Shown here in pieces: positions 23,196-34,517 of a stretch of DNA of 64,000 nt (position 1 is the stretch's first letter; every line of letters begins with the position of its first letter). Source of the DNA: Juglans regia (taxonomy: Eukaryota > Streptophyta > Magnoliopsida > Fagales > Juglandaceae); NCBI RefSeq assembly GCF_001411555.2, contig NC_049902.1:10855888-10919887 (forward strand). The letters are read 5' to 3'. Both the position numbers and the translations under genes were made by a program. Under the pieces are notes generated by a model, which saw nothing but the letters and a program-made list of their open reading frames with translations, ran no database searches and was not told the origin of the DNA.

Positions 23196-24045
23196 GGGCT
23201 CTTTTGGGTACAATTCATGAATCCCAAAGAGAGGTTCATGCCTTGCAATTCGTGAATATGTGTGATTCCATTTATTCCATTCCATTTCTTGTCTTCCATT
23301 GTGATTCATTATTTTTGTTTGTATGTTCATATATTTTCTTGAGTTTTCCCAACAAACAAACACAAGTTAATCCTCCTCCACACCAAGGCCAATTCTCCAT
23401 AATTTCACTTTCCATAATTAGCCTTCATCCATTCCCACAAACCCTAGCCGAAACCACCAAGAGTCCTAAAAGGTAATTCCTACCTTTTAGGGATCATTGA
23501 CTCATCTCCAAATCCAATTCCTTGACTTAAGGAAGTTCATTCCATATTTCATTCCTTAGACCTCTCAATCCCTAAAATCTCTCAAGTCAACCAAGCCTTC
23601 TTCAAATTGCCGAAACCGAAACACTAAACTTCCTATTTAGATCCTACATTTGAGGGATCTTGATATCCATCTTCCAAGCACTCCAAACCCCAAATCACGC
23701 CAACCCTAATTTCCACTACCCCAAACACGTGATTGCTATAGCCAGCGAAACCCTAACCTCACTTCACTCATTCAACTCTAGCCCACATCCAATCAGTACC
23801 ACCTTCAAGGACAAGCTCAAGCCGTGCCACATTGCACCATATTCATCAAAACACTTAGATCAATCCTACTACATCATCATCATCATCACTTCCATCACTC
23901 AAACACTAAACATTCATCAACCTAGAGACCCACCATTGCCACGCAAGTTAAGGCCAAGCAAGTTGGCAAGGCACACTCGGTCATCACAAGGACAGGGCGA
24001 GCTTGTGGACCTTAGTGTTTAGGGACTAGACTGAGGTCCCTAACA
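23196..24045 (+). mobile_element. Remnant of the gypsy 3' LTR
   Basis: From GGGCTCTTTTGGGTACAA onward it aligns with 15077-15956 of the 5' LTR, with scattered substitutions and small indels, and ends at the same GGTCCCTAACA. The first roughly one kilobase of the LTR, including the TATA box, is absent. Confidence 0.85.
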
Positions 24046-24204
24046 AGAAGACCTTGGTTGGGAGTATCTCGACACTCACTTGAGTTTTGGTCAAGGGAGG
24101 AGCAGCAAAATAGTTCGATTGACTGAGAATTAGACAAAGTGTTCGCTCAAGGTTTGGTCAAGTGAGACTCATGACTTCAATTCGCTAGATTTTGTTTGGA
24201 ACAT

Positions 24205-24380
24205 ATATCGAGGTCCTTGTTTCTTTTTAATTTTTGTGGATTTAAGAATTTTAGTTGATTTCAATCTCTAGGTTGACTCTACTTGTATTTAATGAGTAGG
24301 GATATGCTTTGGATGAACTGATTATTGTTTTCCTCAATTTATCCAATCTCATACCTATCTTGAGGGTGTTTTCTTTATTA
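24205..24380 (+). repeat. Dispersed block R, copy 1 (without MITE)
   Basis: Sequence from GGTCCTTGTTTC through TTGACTCTACTTGTATTTAA to CTTTATTACCTATG recurs at 51714-52206 and in part at 53331-53765, where a MITE sits inside it. The 51.7-kb copy follows a gypsy integrase tail, so the block is probably the 3' part or LTR of that gypsy family. Confidence 0.6.
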
Positions 24381-24393
24381 CCTATGATATTAT

Positions 24394-24663
24394 AGTGTTT
24401 TCTTTATACAGAAGATTTGTGCTATTTTGGGAAGCATAGTCGTTATTCTTAGGCATGCAATGGTCTTAGAGAATTTGGCGATTTCTAGCAACAAGAGTCG
24501 CCAACCAATTGGTGCTGGTACTGCTCCAATTGCTTGTGAGAAGAATCATTTCATTTCGGAGAAGTTGCTTGAATTTTCTCAAAATTTATTAAGCTTCTTG
24601 AGAGTCTCTACTCAAAATCTATTACTTGAATCATCTACTGAAAGGTTTAATAGATATTTTTAG
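24394..24663 (+). other. Unidentified open frame with plausible splice sites
   Basis: After TTCTTTATACAG an open frame (AILGSIVVILRHAMVLENLA ... KLLEFSQNLLSFL) runs to a stop at 24661. A second acceptor-like TTTACATTTTGCAG lies near 24714. The residues look protein-like, but I recognise no family and there is no clear start or partner exon. It could be a captured gene fragment or chance. Confidence 0.2.
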
Positions 24664-24876
24664 TGGTTTCAACCCATGTTCCTTCTTAATGAATTTACCT
24701 TTACATTTTGCAGCACTATGATGATGCTTTGATGGATCTCTTTGTTTCTTTACATGTTTGTGCTCTTCTCAGCTGTCTTTGCCTTCCTGATCTCAATTGA
24801 TGGGTAATTTAAATCAAAAGTATAGAGTTCTATTTTGGTCATTTGTGAATTTTGGAAAGTTTAATCAACCTTTTGT

Positions 24877-25410
24877 TGTGCAAAAACACACACCAACGAT
24901 GGCAAACAAAAGTAAAAACAATCATGATCAAGCACACAATGTACAATATATGTGGTTTAGAAAATTGCCTACGTCTACAGAGCTGCAGAAATCTTATTAA
25001 CTCAAGGAGATTACAATCACTCAATCTCAACTCACACTCTCTAGGACTTTTTACTTTCTCTCACAATATACATTCACTTGACAATTGTTTTCTCATAAAA
25101 TATGCTGAAAGTCGTACAAAACAAGTCAAATATATAGCAAACGGTGCTGAAAACCCTAATATGGCAAAATCTGCATTCTTCGTTCTAGCGGAGTGTCGAG
25201 CGAGCATCGAGTGAACGACCAAAACAACATTGGCTCGAGCGGGGCTCGAGCGAGGACTTAAGCAAACTCACGGGTTGAGCTTTGTTTGAGTCCACTGTCG
25301 AGCGCACGTCGAGAGAACTGATGGGTTGAGCTTCTCCCGAGCGCATGTCGAGCAAACACTCGGTTTCTTGATTTTCAGCTCCAAAACCAGTCTCCACATA
25401 CACCCCAACA
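24877..25410 (-). mobile_element. 3' LTR of the deleted copia element
   Basis: It aligns along its length with 26959-27511. Both contain CTCGAGCG-rich segments and end (plus strand) in CAACA. A 20-bp segment present near 27352-27380 in the other LTR is absent here. Confidence 0.8.
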
Positions 25411-25690
25411 ATCTCCCACTTGGAGACTGGGTCTCCACATCCCAGTCATTGTTTCCAACCAAGTCCTATCATCTTTGCAGCTCACAGATCCCGTCTTCAA
25501 GCCAGAAGAAGCATTGCAGTCAAGCTCGACTTCAGTCTTCCACGTACATTGTCCTTAGTCAGCATATCCACTAGGCAACTCGCAACTCTCACTGCACTAG
25601 GAGTATCCGGTCTCGAACCGATCTTGACAACCTCAGCAACTTTCCCAGGCTTTCATGAGGAACGACAAAGCTGACTCCCTTTGGCTTCCT
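25411..25690 (-). pseudogene. copia RNase H C-terminus remnant and deletion junction
   Basis: The minus strand reads SCLVDMLTKDNVRGRL, resembling the NPADMLTK region at the end of copia RNase H. The next recognisable upstream part is already the protease/pre-integrase linker, so the junction of the large internal deletion falls near 25600-25690. Confidence 0.55.
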
Positions 25691-26153
25691 CACATATTTC
25701 GCCTGATCAAGCCTGCCTTTTTGCACTCTTGTATTTCCTTGCACATCACTGGACCATGATGTTAAATATAAAGAGTTAGATCTCTTACCATGCGCTAAGA
25801 CTAGCGCACCCTTAGTGCTCTTCTAAGTTCCTTTAGAGAATGCTACTGCATAACTGCTGTCATCAAGCTGTCCCACAGAGATAACGTTTTTCTTCAGATC
25901 TAGAATGTATCTAACTTGCTGTAAAGTCCACATGCCCTTGTTTGGAAGTGCGATGTACACATTACCCACTCCCATTACATTTAGTGTGTCTCCATTAGCT
26001 GCATACATCTTCCCAAAATACCAGTAATAGAATTCAGCATGATTTCTCGATGTGAGGTGCTATGGAGCGAAGCCCCTGAATCCAACACCCAATCATCAAT
26101 CAGACTGTATGCTGCAAGAAGTAAGGCATTATGAATTTCTTCTGCCACTACAT
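25691..26153 (-). pseudogene. copia zinc knuckle, protease and pre-integrase remnant
   Basis: The minus strand shows a knuckle CGKPGHIKRNC just upstream (about 26205), then the protease signature WVLDSGASLHSTS (about 26075), then MWTLQQVRYILDLKKNVISV and GALVLAHGKRSNSLYLTS. This is the normal order of copia pol. A TAG interrupts the knuckle, and frameshifts separate the pieces. Confidence 0.75.
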
Positions 26154-26918
26154 TCACCACATCATCCTCAGCACTTTCTTGATTCCTACAGTTTCTCTTA
26201 ATGTGGCCCGGCTTGCCACAACTCTAGCACGTGATCTGCTACCCAGATCTCGTCTTGCTCTTCCCCTACTCTTGGAGCTTGACCTGTCATGTCCTCTGCC
26301 TCGATTGTCATCATTTAGGGCTGATCCTGAACCCGAAAACTCACCCGAGTCTCTTCTACGTACCTCTTCAGTAAGGATAATGTCATGTACATTGTCATAG
26401 TTCAGTTTCATCTTGTCGGCTGAACTACTCACAGCAATCCTCATGGCCTCCCAACTATTTGGCTGTGGTACCAACATAATCAACACTCTGATCTCATCAT
26501 CAAACTCACTCTTTACAGAAGACAATTGATTTATGATCGTATTGAATTCATTTAAGTGTTGGGCCACAAACATACCTTTTGACATCTTTAGATTGAACAA
26601 TTTTTTCATAAAGTACACTTTGTTATTTACCGAAGACTTTTCATATATATCTGACAAAGTCGTCATGAGATCTGTCGTAGTTCTCTCCTTACTGACATTG
26701 TGTGCCACTGTTTTGGACAAGGTCAGTCGAACAATCCCTAGAACCTGTTGATCTAACCGAGTCCACTCAGCATCATCCATAATTTCTGGCTTTTTTCCCA
26801 ACAGTGGAAGATGGAGCCTCTTCCCATAGAGATAGTCCTCGATCTGCATCTTCTACTACCCAAAATCAGTGTCGTCAAACTTCTCGATCTCGGGTGGTTT
26901 CACTTTATCTACAGCCAT
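26154..26918 (-). pseudogene. copia gag pseudogene
   Basis: From the ATG at 26918 the frame reads MAVDKVKPPEIEKFDD, then hits two adjacent TAG codons at about 26853-26858 where the family has a Phe-Trp pair, then continues from MQIEDYLYGKRLHLPLLGKK to 26154. It includes the gag core DLMTTLSDIYEK, KLFNLKMSKG, HLNEFNTIINQLSSV and LTEEVRRRDSGE. Gag forms the particle that packages element RNA. The reading frame is lost just before the zinc knuckle. Confidence 0.85.
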
Positions 26919-26958
26919 CGCTCTCCTTCAGATCCAACCTAACTCTGATATCAGTTAT

Positions 26959-27511
26959 TGTCCAAAAGCAAACACCAATTATGGCAAACAAAAGTAAAAG
27001 CAATCACGATTAAGCACACGACGCACAATATACGTGGTTCAGCAAATTGGCTACGTCCACAGAGCTGTAGACATATTATTAACCAGAGGAGATTACAATC
27101 ACTCAATCTCAACTCACACTCTCTAGGGATTTTTGCTCTCTCACAATATGCATTCACTTGATAATTGTTCTCTCACAAAATATGCTGAAAGTCGTACAAA
27201 ACAAGTCAAATATATAGCAAACGGTGTTGGAAACCCTAATGTGGCAAAATATGCATTTTTCGCTTGAGCAGAGTGACGAGCAAGCATCAAGCGAATGACC
27301 AAAACAACATTGGCTCGAGCAGGGTGTCGAGCGGGGCTCGAGCGAACACTAGGGTTTGTGTCTCGCTCGAGCGATCTCACAAGTTGAGCTTTCCTTGAGC
27401 CCATTGTGGAGTGCACGTAGAGCAAACTCATGGGCTAAGCTTCGTTCGAGCACACATCGAACAAATACTCTGTTTCTCGATTTTAAACTCCAAAACCAGT
27501 CACCACCAACA
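26959..27511 (-). mobile_element. 5' LTR of the deleted copia element
   Basis: On the plus strand it begins TGTCCAAAAGCAAACACC and ends ACCACCAACA. It is longer than its partner by a segment around CTAGGGTTTGTGTCTCGCTC. Confidence 0.8.
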
Positions 27512-27845
27512 CTATCTTAATCTAACTCACCACCGCCCTGTCTATTCAGCCCTGATTGAGCACTAGCCTAGTAACAATGCCTCATCCCCTACCAACGTTA
27601 GGCTTCGAAATGGCCGCAGCTACGCGACAAGTAGTGTTTATTATGGTTAAAGCTTGACATGTTTTTCAAGGAAACAAATGGAGGCATGATTGATAATAGC
27701 ACCTCAAAAGTCTTTTGCATTTGTTGTTCGTGTGCAAACATACATCAAATGGTTCCAGTTTAACAAGATAAAAAAGATGTAAAAAATCCTAAAATTGTCA
27801 GTTGATACCAACTATATTCTATTAAATCTGGGATGAGTGAGAATA
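27512..27845. other. Spacer, no gene seen
   Basis: Short frames only; no repeat partner was recognised within the window. Confidence 0.4.
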
Positions 27846-28630
27846 TGTAACACCCTGCTACCCAATAAAATCATTTTTAAAATTTTTGAAAAAATGGTGT
27901 GCTACTAAACTTGAACATAAAAAAAAATTTTCATCTAACGAAGCGCCAAGTACAAAGATTCCTTATAATACCATATTTATTAAATACTTAAAATCTAAAA
28001 GAGAGGCTGCAAAAACACTTATTTAAAACCACTAAAGTCTTATGTGCTTATCAAAACAATTTATTAAATTGAAATAATAAAACTAAGCATAACATAAACT
28101 ATTTAGGTCTCTGCCTCGCCCCTGGGTCAAGTCCTATCCTGCAGTCTCATTCTCATAAAAATCATCACCTGGGGTGGTTAAAAAAAATAGAAACATATAA
28201 AAATGAGTTGAATACTCAATAAACAACACATCGTATAGTAAACCTAATAAACATTAAGTTTCTTGAAAGATATGCATACTTATAAATATATACGTAAATA
28301 CCATGAACATGAACTTATATTTCACTTGTCATTGGTCAGTACCCACTGTTGACCCCGCGAGTTAGGGTTAGCGAGTCTAAGTAGATTCCGATTCTGTCCG
28401 TGGCCGCGGTTTGTGGAATCCATACATAAGGAATATACATTAGGTGCACTACCAGCATGTACAACTTGACAATGCAATATGCCCATAATATATGGTACCG
28501 TCTTCATATCATAACATAGGTTGTTACATATGTTATCATTTATACTTCATCATAATCAAACTTGCATACTTGTCATATCATATATTTCAAATTAAATTGA
28601 ATTCTTTCATAAAATTCCGTGATACCTGTG
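27846..28630 (+). mobile_element. Truncated LTR of another retroelement family
   Basis: TGTAACACCCTGCTACCC starts the unit. It holds words typical of gypsy LTRs (CACCTGGGGTGGTTAAA, GAGTTGAATACTCAATAAACA, a GACCCCGCGAGTTAGGGTTAG segment). It has no TTACA end, because the LINE at 28.6 kb follows directly. It is a different family from copies A-D. Confidence 0.45.
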
Positions 28631-28671
28631 TAGAAGTTAGGTTTTCTCATCTATTGTATCAAGGTTTGAGG

Positions 28672-30057
28672 ATGGCAGAAACTTTACAACATATGTATGC
28701 AAATCTATCTTTGACAGAGAGAAAATGAGGAAATTTTGTTGGATGCGAGCAAGGCGGAGGAAGTGCTTGAGAGGGGTGGAAATTGTTCCATCATGAAACT
28801 TTTGACGAGAAAGTATTATAATCATAAGGCCTTCAAATAGACGATGAGGAAGATTTGGAGGCTTGTTAAGGGTGTTAAATTTTGAGATTTAAACTCAGTT
28901 TTTATTCTTGTTGAATTCGAGGATGCAAGGGATAAGTCAAAAGTTATGCATGAAGGTCCTTGGACTTTTGATAAACATTTGGTGCTTCTGAAGGATTTTG
29001 AAGGTAAGTTGTTGATTAATAATCTTGAATTGGTTCATGCTCCTTTCTGGGTTCATATCTATGACTTGCTTCTTATGGCATGAAATTCATATGTTGGTAA
29101 TTTGGTTGGTGACACGTTGGGTGAGGTGTTGGAAGTGGACTTGGATATTGGTCAGAGTATATGAGAGTAAGAGTGAATCTTGATATTTCAAAACCTTTGC
29201 TACGACGGAAGCGCATGGGGGTAGGGAATGGATTGTCCTGTTGGCTTCGTTTTTCTTATGAAAGGTTACCGGATTTTTGCTATCACTGTGGGTTGGTGGG
29301 ACATACTCTGCGTGGATGTGATAAGGCTGAAGCAACCCATTTGAATGTTGATAATCATCCTTATGGCCTATGGCTTCGTGCTGGTTTTTCAGTTGGTCAG
29401 AAGGGTGGAAGAAGGGGTCCAAAGGTACAATAGTCAGGGGCATCACCTAGTACAAAGCCACCACATACGGTGGCTGAAAGTCCAGCAAGCAATAAAGATG
29501 GCAGTTATTGTTTAGCGGAAGCTGTGGAGAATGTTACGATGGTTCAAAATGGAGTAATGGGGGAGAAAAAATCGGTTATTGCTAATGAAGAGTTGGAGCA
29601 TTTTCTGGAGAAGATCATGAACGTGCGTGATGTTTCCATAAATTTAGGAGTAACAGAAGACAAGCTGTTCGGGGAGGGAGGATTATCATCAAAGGGGAAA
29701 GAACCGTTGGTTTGGGCTGAGGAGGGTTGTTTAACAGAAGTATCTATTTCTGAAGATGCTGCTATGGGCTTGGGCCCAAATGAGCTTTTTGAAAGAAAGA
29801 TGTATTGTTGCAAAGAAGGCCCAATCGCTGTTAAGGGCTTTTCTCCTCTTCGTCATAGAGCTAAATTGAAAGGGGTTCTGAAACATAGCAAGGGTCTTGA
29901 TGGGAGGATTGTTTGTGATGGAGAGGCAATTGATGAGTGGTTTTTGCACAAATCTGAGCCTCATGGAAAGAAGAGGAAGGGGATTGAAATTTTTGCTATG
30001 GAGGATCATCGTTCGAAGAAGATTGTGTTGGTGGAAAGGCAGGATGATGCACTTTAG
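28672..30057 (+). pseudogene. LINE ORF1 pseudogene (nucleic-acid-binding protein)
   Basis: It starts with MAETLQHMYANLSLTE at 28672. After several stops and frame changes the DUF4283-like domain is readable (MHEGPWTFDKHLVLLKDF, PFWVHIYDL). The 29161-29433 frame follows with LSCWLRFSYERLPDFCYHCG and the knuckle CYHCGLVGHTLRGC. A long C-terminal frame from about 29470 to 30057 is low-complexity and linker-like. In intact L1 elements this protein coats the element RNA. Confidence 0.8.
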
Positions 30058-30104
30058 CAACCTAAGATATCAGTGGGGGCTATGGCACAGTCCTGCCAGA
30101 CATC

Positions 30105-30914
30105 ATGAAAATTTTTAGTTGGAATTCTTGTGGGCTTGGGAACCCATGAGGAATCTGTACACTTCATGATTTGATCATGAAGGAAGATCCTGATGTGCTG
30201 TTTTTGCAAAAGACTCAATTGTCTTCAAGGCAGTTCGATCTCTGTAAGTTCAAATTTCTTTTTTGTAATTGCTTTGTTGTGGATTGTGTGGGTCGTAGTG
30301 GTGGTCTAGCATTGTTGTGGAAATATGAGTTTAATTTGTCTATTGTCAATTATTCAAAAAATCATGTGCATGCTGTGCTTAATGGTGTTAATGGGCAGAT
30401 TTGTTCGTTAACGGGTGTGTTTGGTCATCCTGATAGACCTGATGTTTGGAGGTTAATTAAGGGTATGGGTCGTGGAGTGGCGTTGCCTTGTTTAGTTTTT
30501 GGGGATTCTAACGAAATTATTTATCATTTTGAGAAGTGTGGGGGTAGAAACAGGAATGAGAAGCAATTGGAGGATTTTAAGGATGTTTTAGAAGTGTGTA
30601 GTTTGAGAGATTTGGGTTTCTTTGGTGTTCCTTTCACGTGGTGTAATAGGAGGGAAGGAGGAGGTTTAATTAGTGAAAGATTGGATCGTTTTCTTGCAAA
30701 TATTATGTGGTGTAATTTGTTCCCAAATACGAGGTTTCACCATGGGGTAGCTGCGTACTCGGATCATGTTCCTTTGTGGTGGGATTCTGTGAGTGGTTTT
30801 AAAGTAAGGAAAAAATGGTTGTTTAGATTTGAAGCAATGTGGGTGGGGGAGAGAGAGTGTGCTTGTATAATAGAGAATTCTATTATGCAACTACAAGATG
30901 ATTATGGTAGCTGA
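30105..30914 (+). pseudogene. LINE ORF2 endonuclease domain (pseudogene)
   Basis: ATG 30105 gives MKIFSWNSCGLGNP, then a TGA where Arg is usual, then an open frame to 30914. Apurinic-type endonuclease signatures are present but damaged. LFLQKTQ has Lys where the catalytic Glu of LFL.ET should be, and VFGDSNEI stands for GDFNE. ISERLDRFLAN and YSDHVPL near the end are intact. After DDYGS a stop and a deletion lead into the RT. Confidence 0.85.
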
Positions 30915-33192
30915 AGAAAGGGCCCCTTTTGGATGATCTAGTGACATATTATTTCAATAAGTTGTTCACTGCTGCAGATTTGGTGGAAATGGAGGAAGTT
31001 GTTTCATGAGGTTAGAGTGATCGATGAGATGAATGGGGATTTGATGAAACCATATGTGGCTAAGGAAGTTGAAGTTGCTATTAAATAGATGCATCCATCG
31101 AAGGCTCTTGGACCAGATGAGATGTCTCCAGTTTTCTATCAAAAGTATTGGATGCTGATTGGTAAGTCTGTTATTGATTCAGTGATTTTGGCTTTGAATG
31201 CTGGAGAGTTTCCTAGGAATTTAAATCATACTTATATTACATTAATTCCCAAAAAATTTGGTCCAACTAAAGAGGCTGATTTTAGGCCGATTAGCCTTTG
31301 CAATGTGCTCTATAAGATTTTATCAAAAGCCATTGTGAATAGGTTAAAAAAAGTGTTGCCTTTGGTTATTTCGGAGACCCAATCTACTTTTGTGCCTGGT
31401 AGATAGATTTCAGATAATGTTATGATAGCTTATGAGTTGCTACATTTTTTGAGGAATAAGAGAAAATGAAGAAAGGGTTTTATGTCACTCAAACTTGTAA
31501 TGAGTAAGGCATACGATAGAGTAGAGTGACTGTTTTTGGAAAGAATGATGGAGGCTCTTGGTTTTGTTAGAGGACTAATTAATTTAATTATGCAGTGCAT
31601 TAAAACAATTTCTTCTCTGTTTTGGTAAATGGGTGTCCTAAAGGTCCTATTATTCAAAGTTGAGGAATTAGACAGGGAGATCCTTTGTCTCCCTATCTAG
31701 TTCTTTTGTGCACAGAAGGCCTTATTACTTTGTTAAAAAGGATAGTAGGTAGGGAGGTTATTGAGGGTGTTAAAATTTGTCGAGGGGCCCCGAGAGTCAA
31801 TCATTTGTTGTTTGCAGATAATAGTGTGATTTTTTGTAAAGCGGATGTGGTTACAAATGAAAAAAATTAATTCCTTATTAAATATATACGAGAGAGCATC
31901 TGGTCAATGTATTAATAAATAAAAGACTTCTATGGTTTTTAGTTTGAATGTTAATGAAGACATGAGGGTTAGAATTATGCAGCTTTGGGGGGACAATCAT
32001 ATTCAATATTTTGAGAAGTATTTGGGTCTTCCTCCTATGGTGGGTAGGTCAAAGAAACAAACCTTTTCTAGTATTAAACAATGACTATGGCAAAAACTTC
32101 AATTATGGAAAGGTAATTTGTTGTCACAAGGGGGTGGGAGGTTCTAATAAAAGTTATAGCAATGTCTATTCTGACATATGCTATGAGTTGTTTCCTATTT
32201 CCTAAATCTTTATGCTCTGAGTTGGAGAGTTTGATGGCTCAGTTCTAGTGGGGAAATCAATCTAATGGGAGGAAGATTTATTGGGTTAGTTGGGAGAAGT
32301 AGTGTGACTCCAAGTTTCAGGGTGGAATGGGGTTTAAAGACTTAAGGCTGTTTAATTTGGTTCTCCTAACAAAACAAGGTTGGAGACTTTCGAAAAATGA
32401 AGATTGGCTTTTGTTTAGTATCTATAAGACAAAGTATTTTCCAAATTCTAGTTTTTTTTAGGCTAAAGCTGGTTTGAGATCTTCATTTATTTGGAAGGGA
32501 ATTTGGGAAGCTAAACACTTTACAGAAAGGCTGCAGGTGGCGTGTGGGAAATGGAATGAATATAAGAGTATTCAAAGATCCTTGTATACCAGGATGTGAA
32601 TTGCCTGTTGTTAAACCAAATGCTGATGACGAGATGCGAGTAAATTCTCTAATAGATGAGAGCACAAGATGGCGGAATGTTTAGAGTTTAAGAGCTATAT
32701 TCAATCCAAATGAGGCGAGGCAAATTTTGATGTTGAATGTCTATTTAGATGTTGAAGATTCTGTTTTCTGGGCATATGAGAGAAATAGTATCTACTCGGT
32801 TAAAAGTGCATATAGGATGTTTCAAAATTATGGTGTACAGAATTTGGGTGAAAGTTCAAGACAAAAATCTGAGACAACTTTTTGGAAATGTTTGTGGCAT
32901 TTGAAGTTACCAAAAAAATGTTTGTTTGGAAAGCTTGTTTGGAGAATCTGCCTACATATCAGAATCTAAGGAGAAAGCAGTTATTGATGATGATGCATGT
33001 GTGTTCTGTTGGAGGGAAAGAGAGGATGTTGCTCATGCTGCTTTTTATTGTCCTGATGTGAGGCAGATGAATGCAGACCACCTCAAGTGTTACAGGAATG
33101 TAGTTTCTGGTTTGAGTTTTTGGGATTTGGCTAATATGGCTAGGGAAAGAGGGTCAGAGGAGGACTTGGCTATTTTTATTGCAATTGCTTGA
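30915..33192 (+). pseudogene. LINE ORF2 reverse transcriptase and zinc-binding region (pseudogene)
   Basis: RT blocks appear in order: SKALGPDEMSPVFYQKYW, LIPKKFGPTKEADFRPISL, STFVPGR, SKAYDRVE, VNHLLFADNSVIFC. The Asp of the KLDMSKAYD block reads Val (KLVMSKAYD), and the catalytic FADD reads FADN, so both metal-binding sites are damaged. Downstream is the zf-RVT region (WKCLWHLKLPKK, CVFCWREREDVAHAAFYC). Stops, often TGA or TAG at Trp or Gln sites, occur throughout. Confidence 0.85.
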
Positions 33193-34005
33193 GCTCTTTG
33201 GTATAGAAGAAACAATTTTATATATGAGAATGTCCTGTTTCGAACACAAATGGTGGTTAATAATGCTCAATCTTTGAAGTTAGAGTTCAAACAACTTCAG
33301 GTGTTTTATGTCTCACAGAACCACATCAAGAAAATTGTATCTTGGAACTCTCCTCCTATAGGCTACCTTAAGTTGAATGTTGATGGTGCAACCTTTTATG
33401 ATCAAAATACATCTGGGGTAGGAGTGATTCTTCAAGATCACAATGGTGATGCTCTAGTTGCTTGTAGTAAAGTGGGAATGGAGGTAGTGTCTTCTGAATT
33501 TATTGAGGCTATTGCTATGCTTTGAGGATTGCAATTGTGTGTTCAATGGCGTGTTCCAAAGTTAATGGTAGGAGTGATTCTTCGAGATCACAATGGTGAT
33601 GTTCTAGTTGCTTGCAGTAAAGTGGAAAGGGAGGTAGTGTCTTCTAAATTTATTGAGGCTATTGCTATGCTTAGAGGATTGCAATTGTGTGTTCAATGGG
33701 GTGTTCCGAAGTTAATGTTTGAAACAGATTGTTTGCTTCTTGTGAATGCTTTTAATAATCTTACTGATTATATTACAGATTTTGATTTTCTACTCCAAGA
33801 TATTCGAAGAATGATAACTTGCTTTCAAGAAGTTCAAGTTTTACTTGTAAACATACAAGGGAATACTGCTGCACATCAGTTGGCAAGGCATGCTTGGAAT
33901 GTTAGTGATATTGAAATGTGGTGGGATTATTGTCCTTCATTTGGAAGTCAAGCTGTTTGGTTTGACAAAAGCAATTTGTTGCAACGACCTTATTTGATTC
34001 AATGA
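33193..34005 (+). pseudogene. LINE RNase H domain with internal duplication
   Basis: WNSPPIGYLKLNVDGA opens the plant-type RNase H (RVT_3). A 150-bp unit, 33421-33570, is repeated at 33571-33720: both encode GVIL.DHNGD.LVACSKV, EVVSS.FIEAIAML and LQLCVQW.VPKLM. The second copy continues into FETDCLLLVNAFNN and the normal end at 34005. The first copy has one stop. Confidence 0.85.
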
Positions 34006-34022
34006 ATGAGATGTTGGTTATA

Positions 34023-34041
34023 TAAAAAAAAAAAAAAAAAA
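34023..34041 (+). other. LINE poly-A tail
   Basis: An uninterrupted A run directly follows the RNase H stop and a short 3' leader, marking the 3' end of the LINE. Confidence 0.8.
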
Positions 34042-34517
34042 ATCATGAATTTTTATAATTTGGTACGTAAAAATGGGCTTCCAATGAAGGACGTACATGT
34101 AAATATTTATAAAAGACATATTGTTTACCATACATGTGTGTAAGGATATGATCATACTATTTACCTTGTGGCGCTACTCCTAAAACCTCAGTTTGTAGCT
34201 AGTTATTTATATGATATACTATGTGTCACTAAATTTTATAGAAAACGTGCTATGGTACCGTTATTTAATTAAATAGATACTTAGCAACAACTTTAATAAT
34301 TATAATATTATATACCTAAATTCATAAATGCTTAATAACATAATTTAGAGTCTTAAGAATTTTCCAAAAAAAAAATGAAAATGAAAATTTATGGACCAGT
34401 ATATGCCTAAGTAAAACCTAGTCCATGTAAAACAATATAGAAAGATTTTATGTGAAAGTATAACCAAGCCCAACCTGATTTTAAAACATAAATTCAAATT
34501 TTATGTCTATATAATTA
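34042..34517. other. AT-rich spacer, no gene seen
   Basis: No coding or repeat signal was recognised. Confidence 0.4.

Larger units (their letters stand above)
14088..24045 (+). mobile_element. Degenerate Ty3-gypsy retrotransposon carrying a nested hAT element
   Basis: The order is 5' LTR, primer-binding region, gag, protease, truncated reverse transcriptase, RNase H, start of integrase, hAT insertion, remnant of 3' LTR. The two LTRs share the sequence from 15077-15956 and 23196-24045, both ending GGTCCCTAACA. Domain order protease-RT-RNase H-integrase marks Ty3-gypsy. Multiple stops and a large RT deletion show it is dead. No matching target duplication was seen at the outer ends. Confidence 0.85.
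24877..27511 (-). mobile_element. Internally deleted Ty1-copia retrotransposon
   Basis: Two direct LTRs (24877-25410 and 26959-27511) flank an interior of only about 1.55 kb on the minus strand. The right LTR is the 5' one. It is followed on the minus strand by TGATATCAGAGT (primer-binding site matching the tRNA-Met type). The left LTR is preceded on the minus strand by AAGTGGGAGATTGTTGG, the usual copia polypurine tract. The interior keeps gag, the protease start and a short RNase H end. Integrase and reverse transcriptase are missing. No matching target duplication was seen. Confidence 0.85.
28631..34041 (+). mobile_element. L1-type LINE, nearly full length, degenerate
   Basis: Two reading regions (ORF1 with a DUF4283-like domain and zinc knuckle; ORF2 with endonuclease, reverse transcriptase, zinc-binding region and plant RNase H) are followed by a poly-A tail at about 34023-34041. 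This is the layout of plant L1 LINEs with RNase H. It interrupts the LTR fragment starting at 27846. All reading regions carry stops. Confidence 0.85.
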
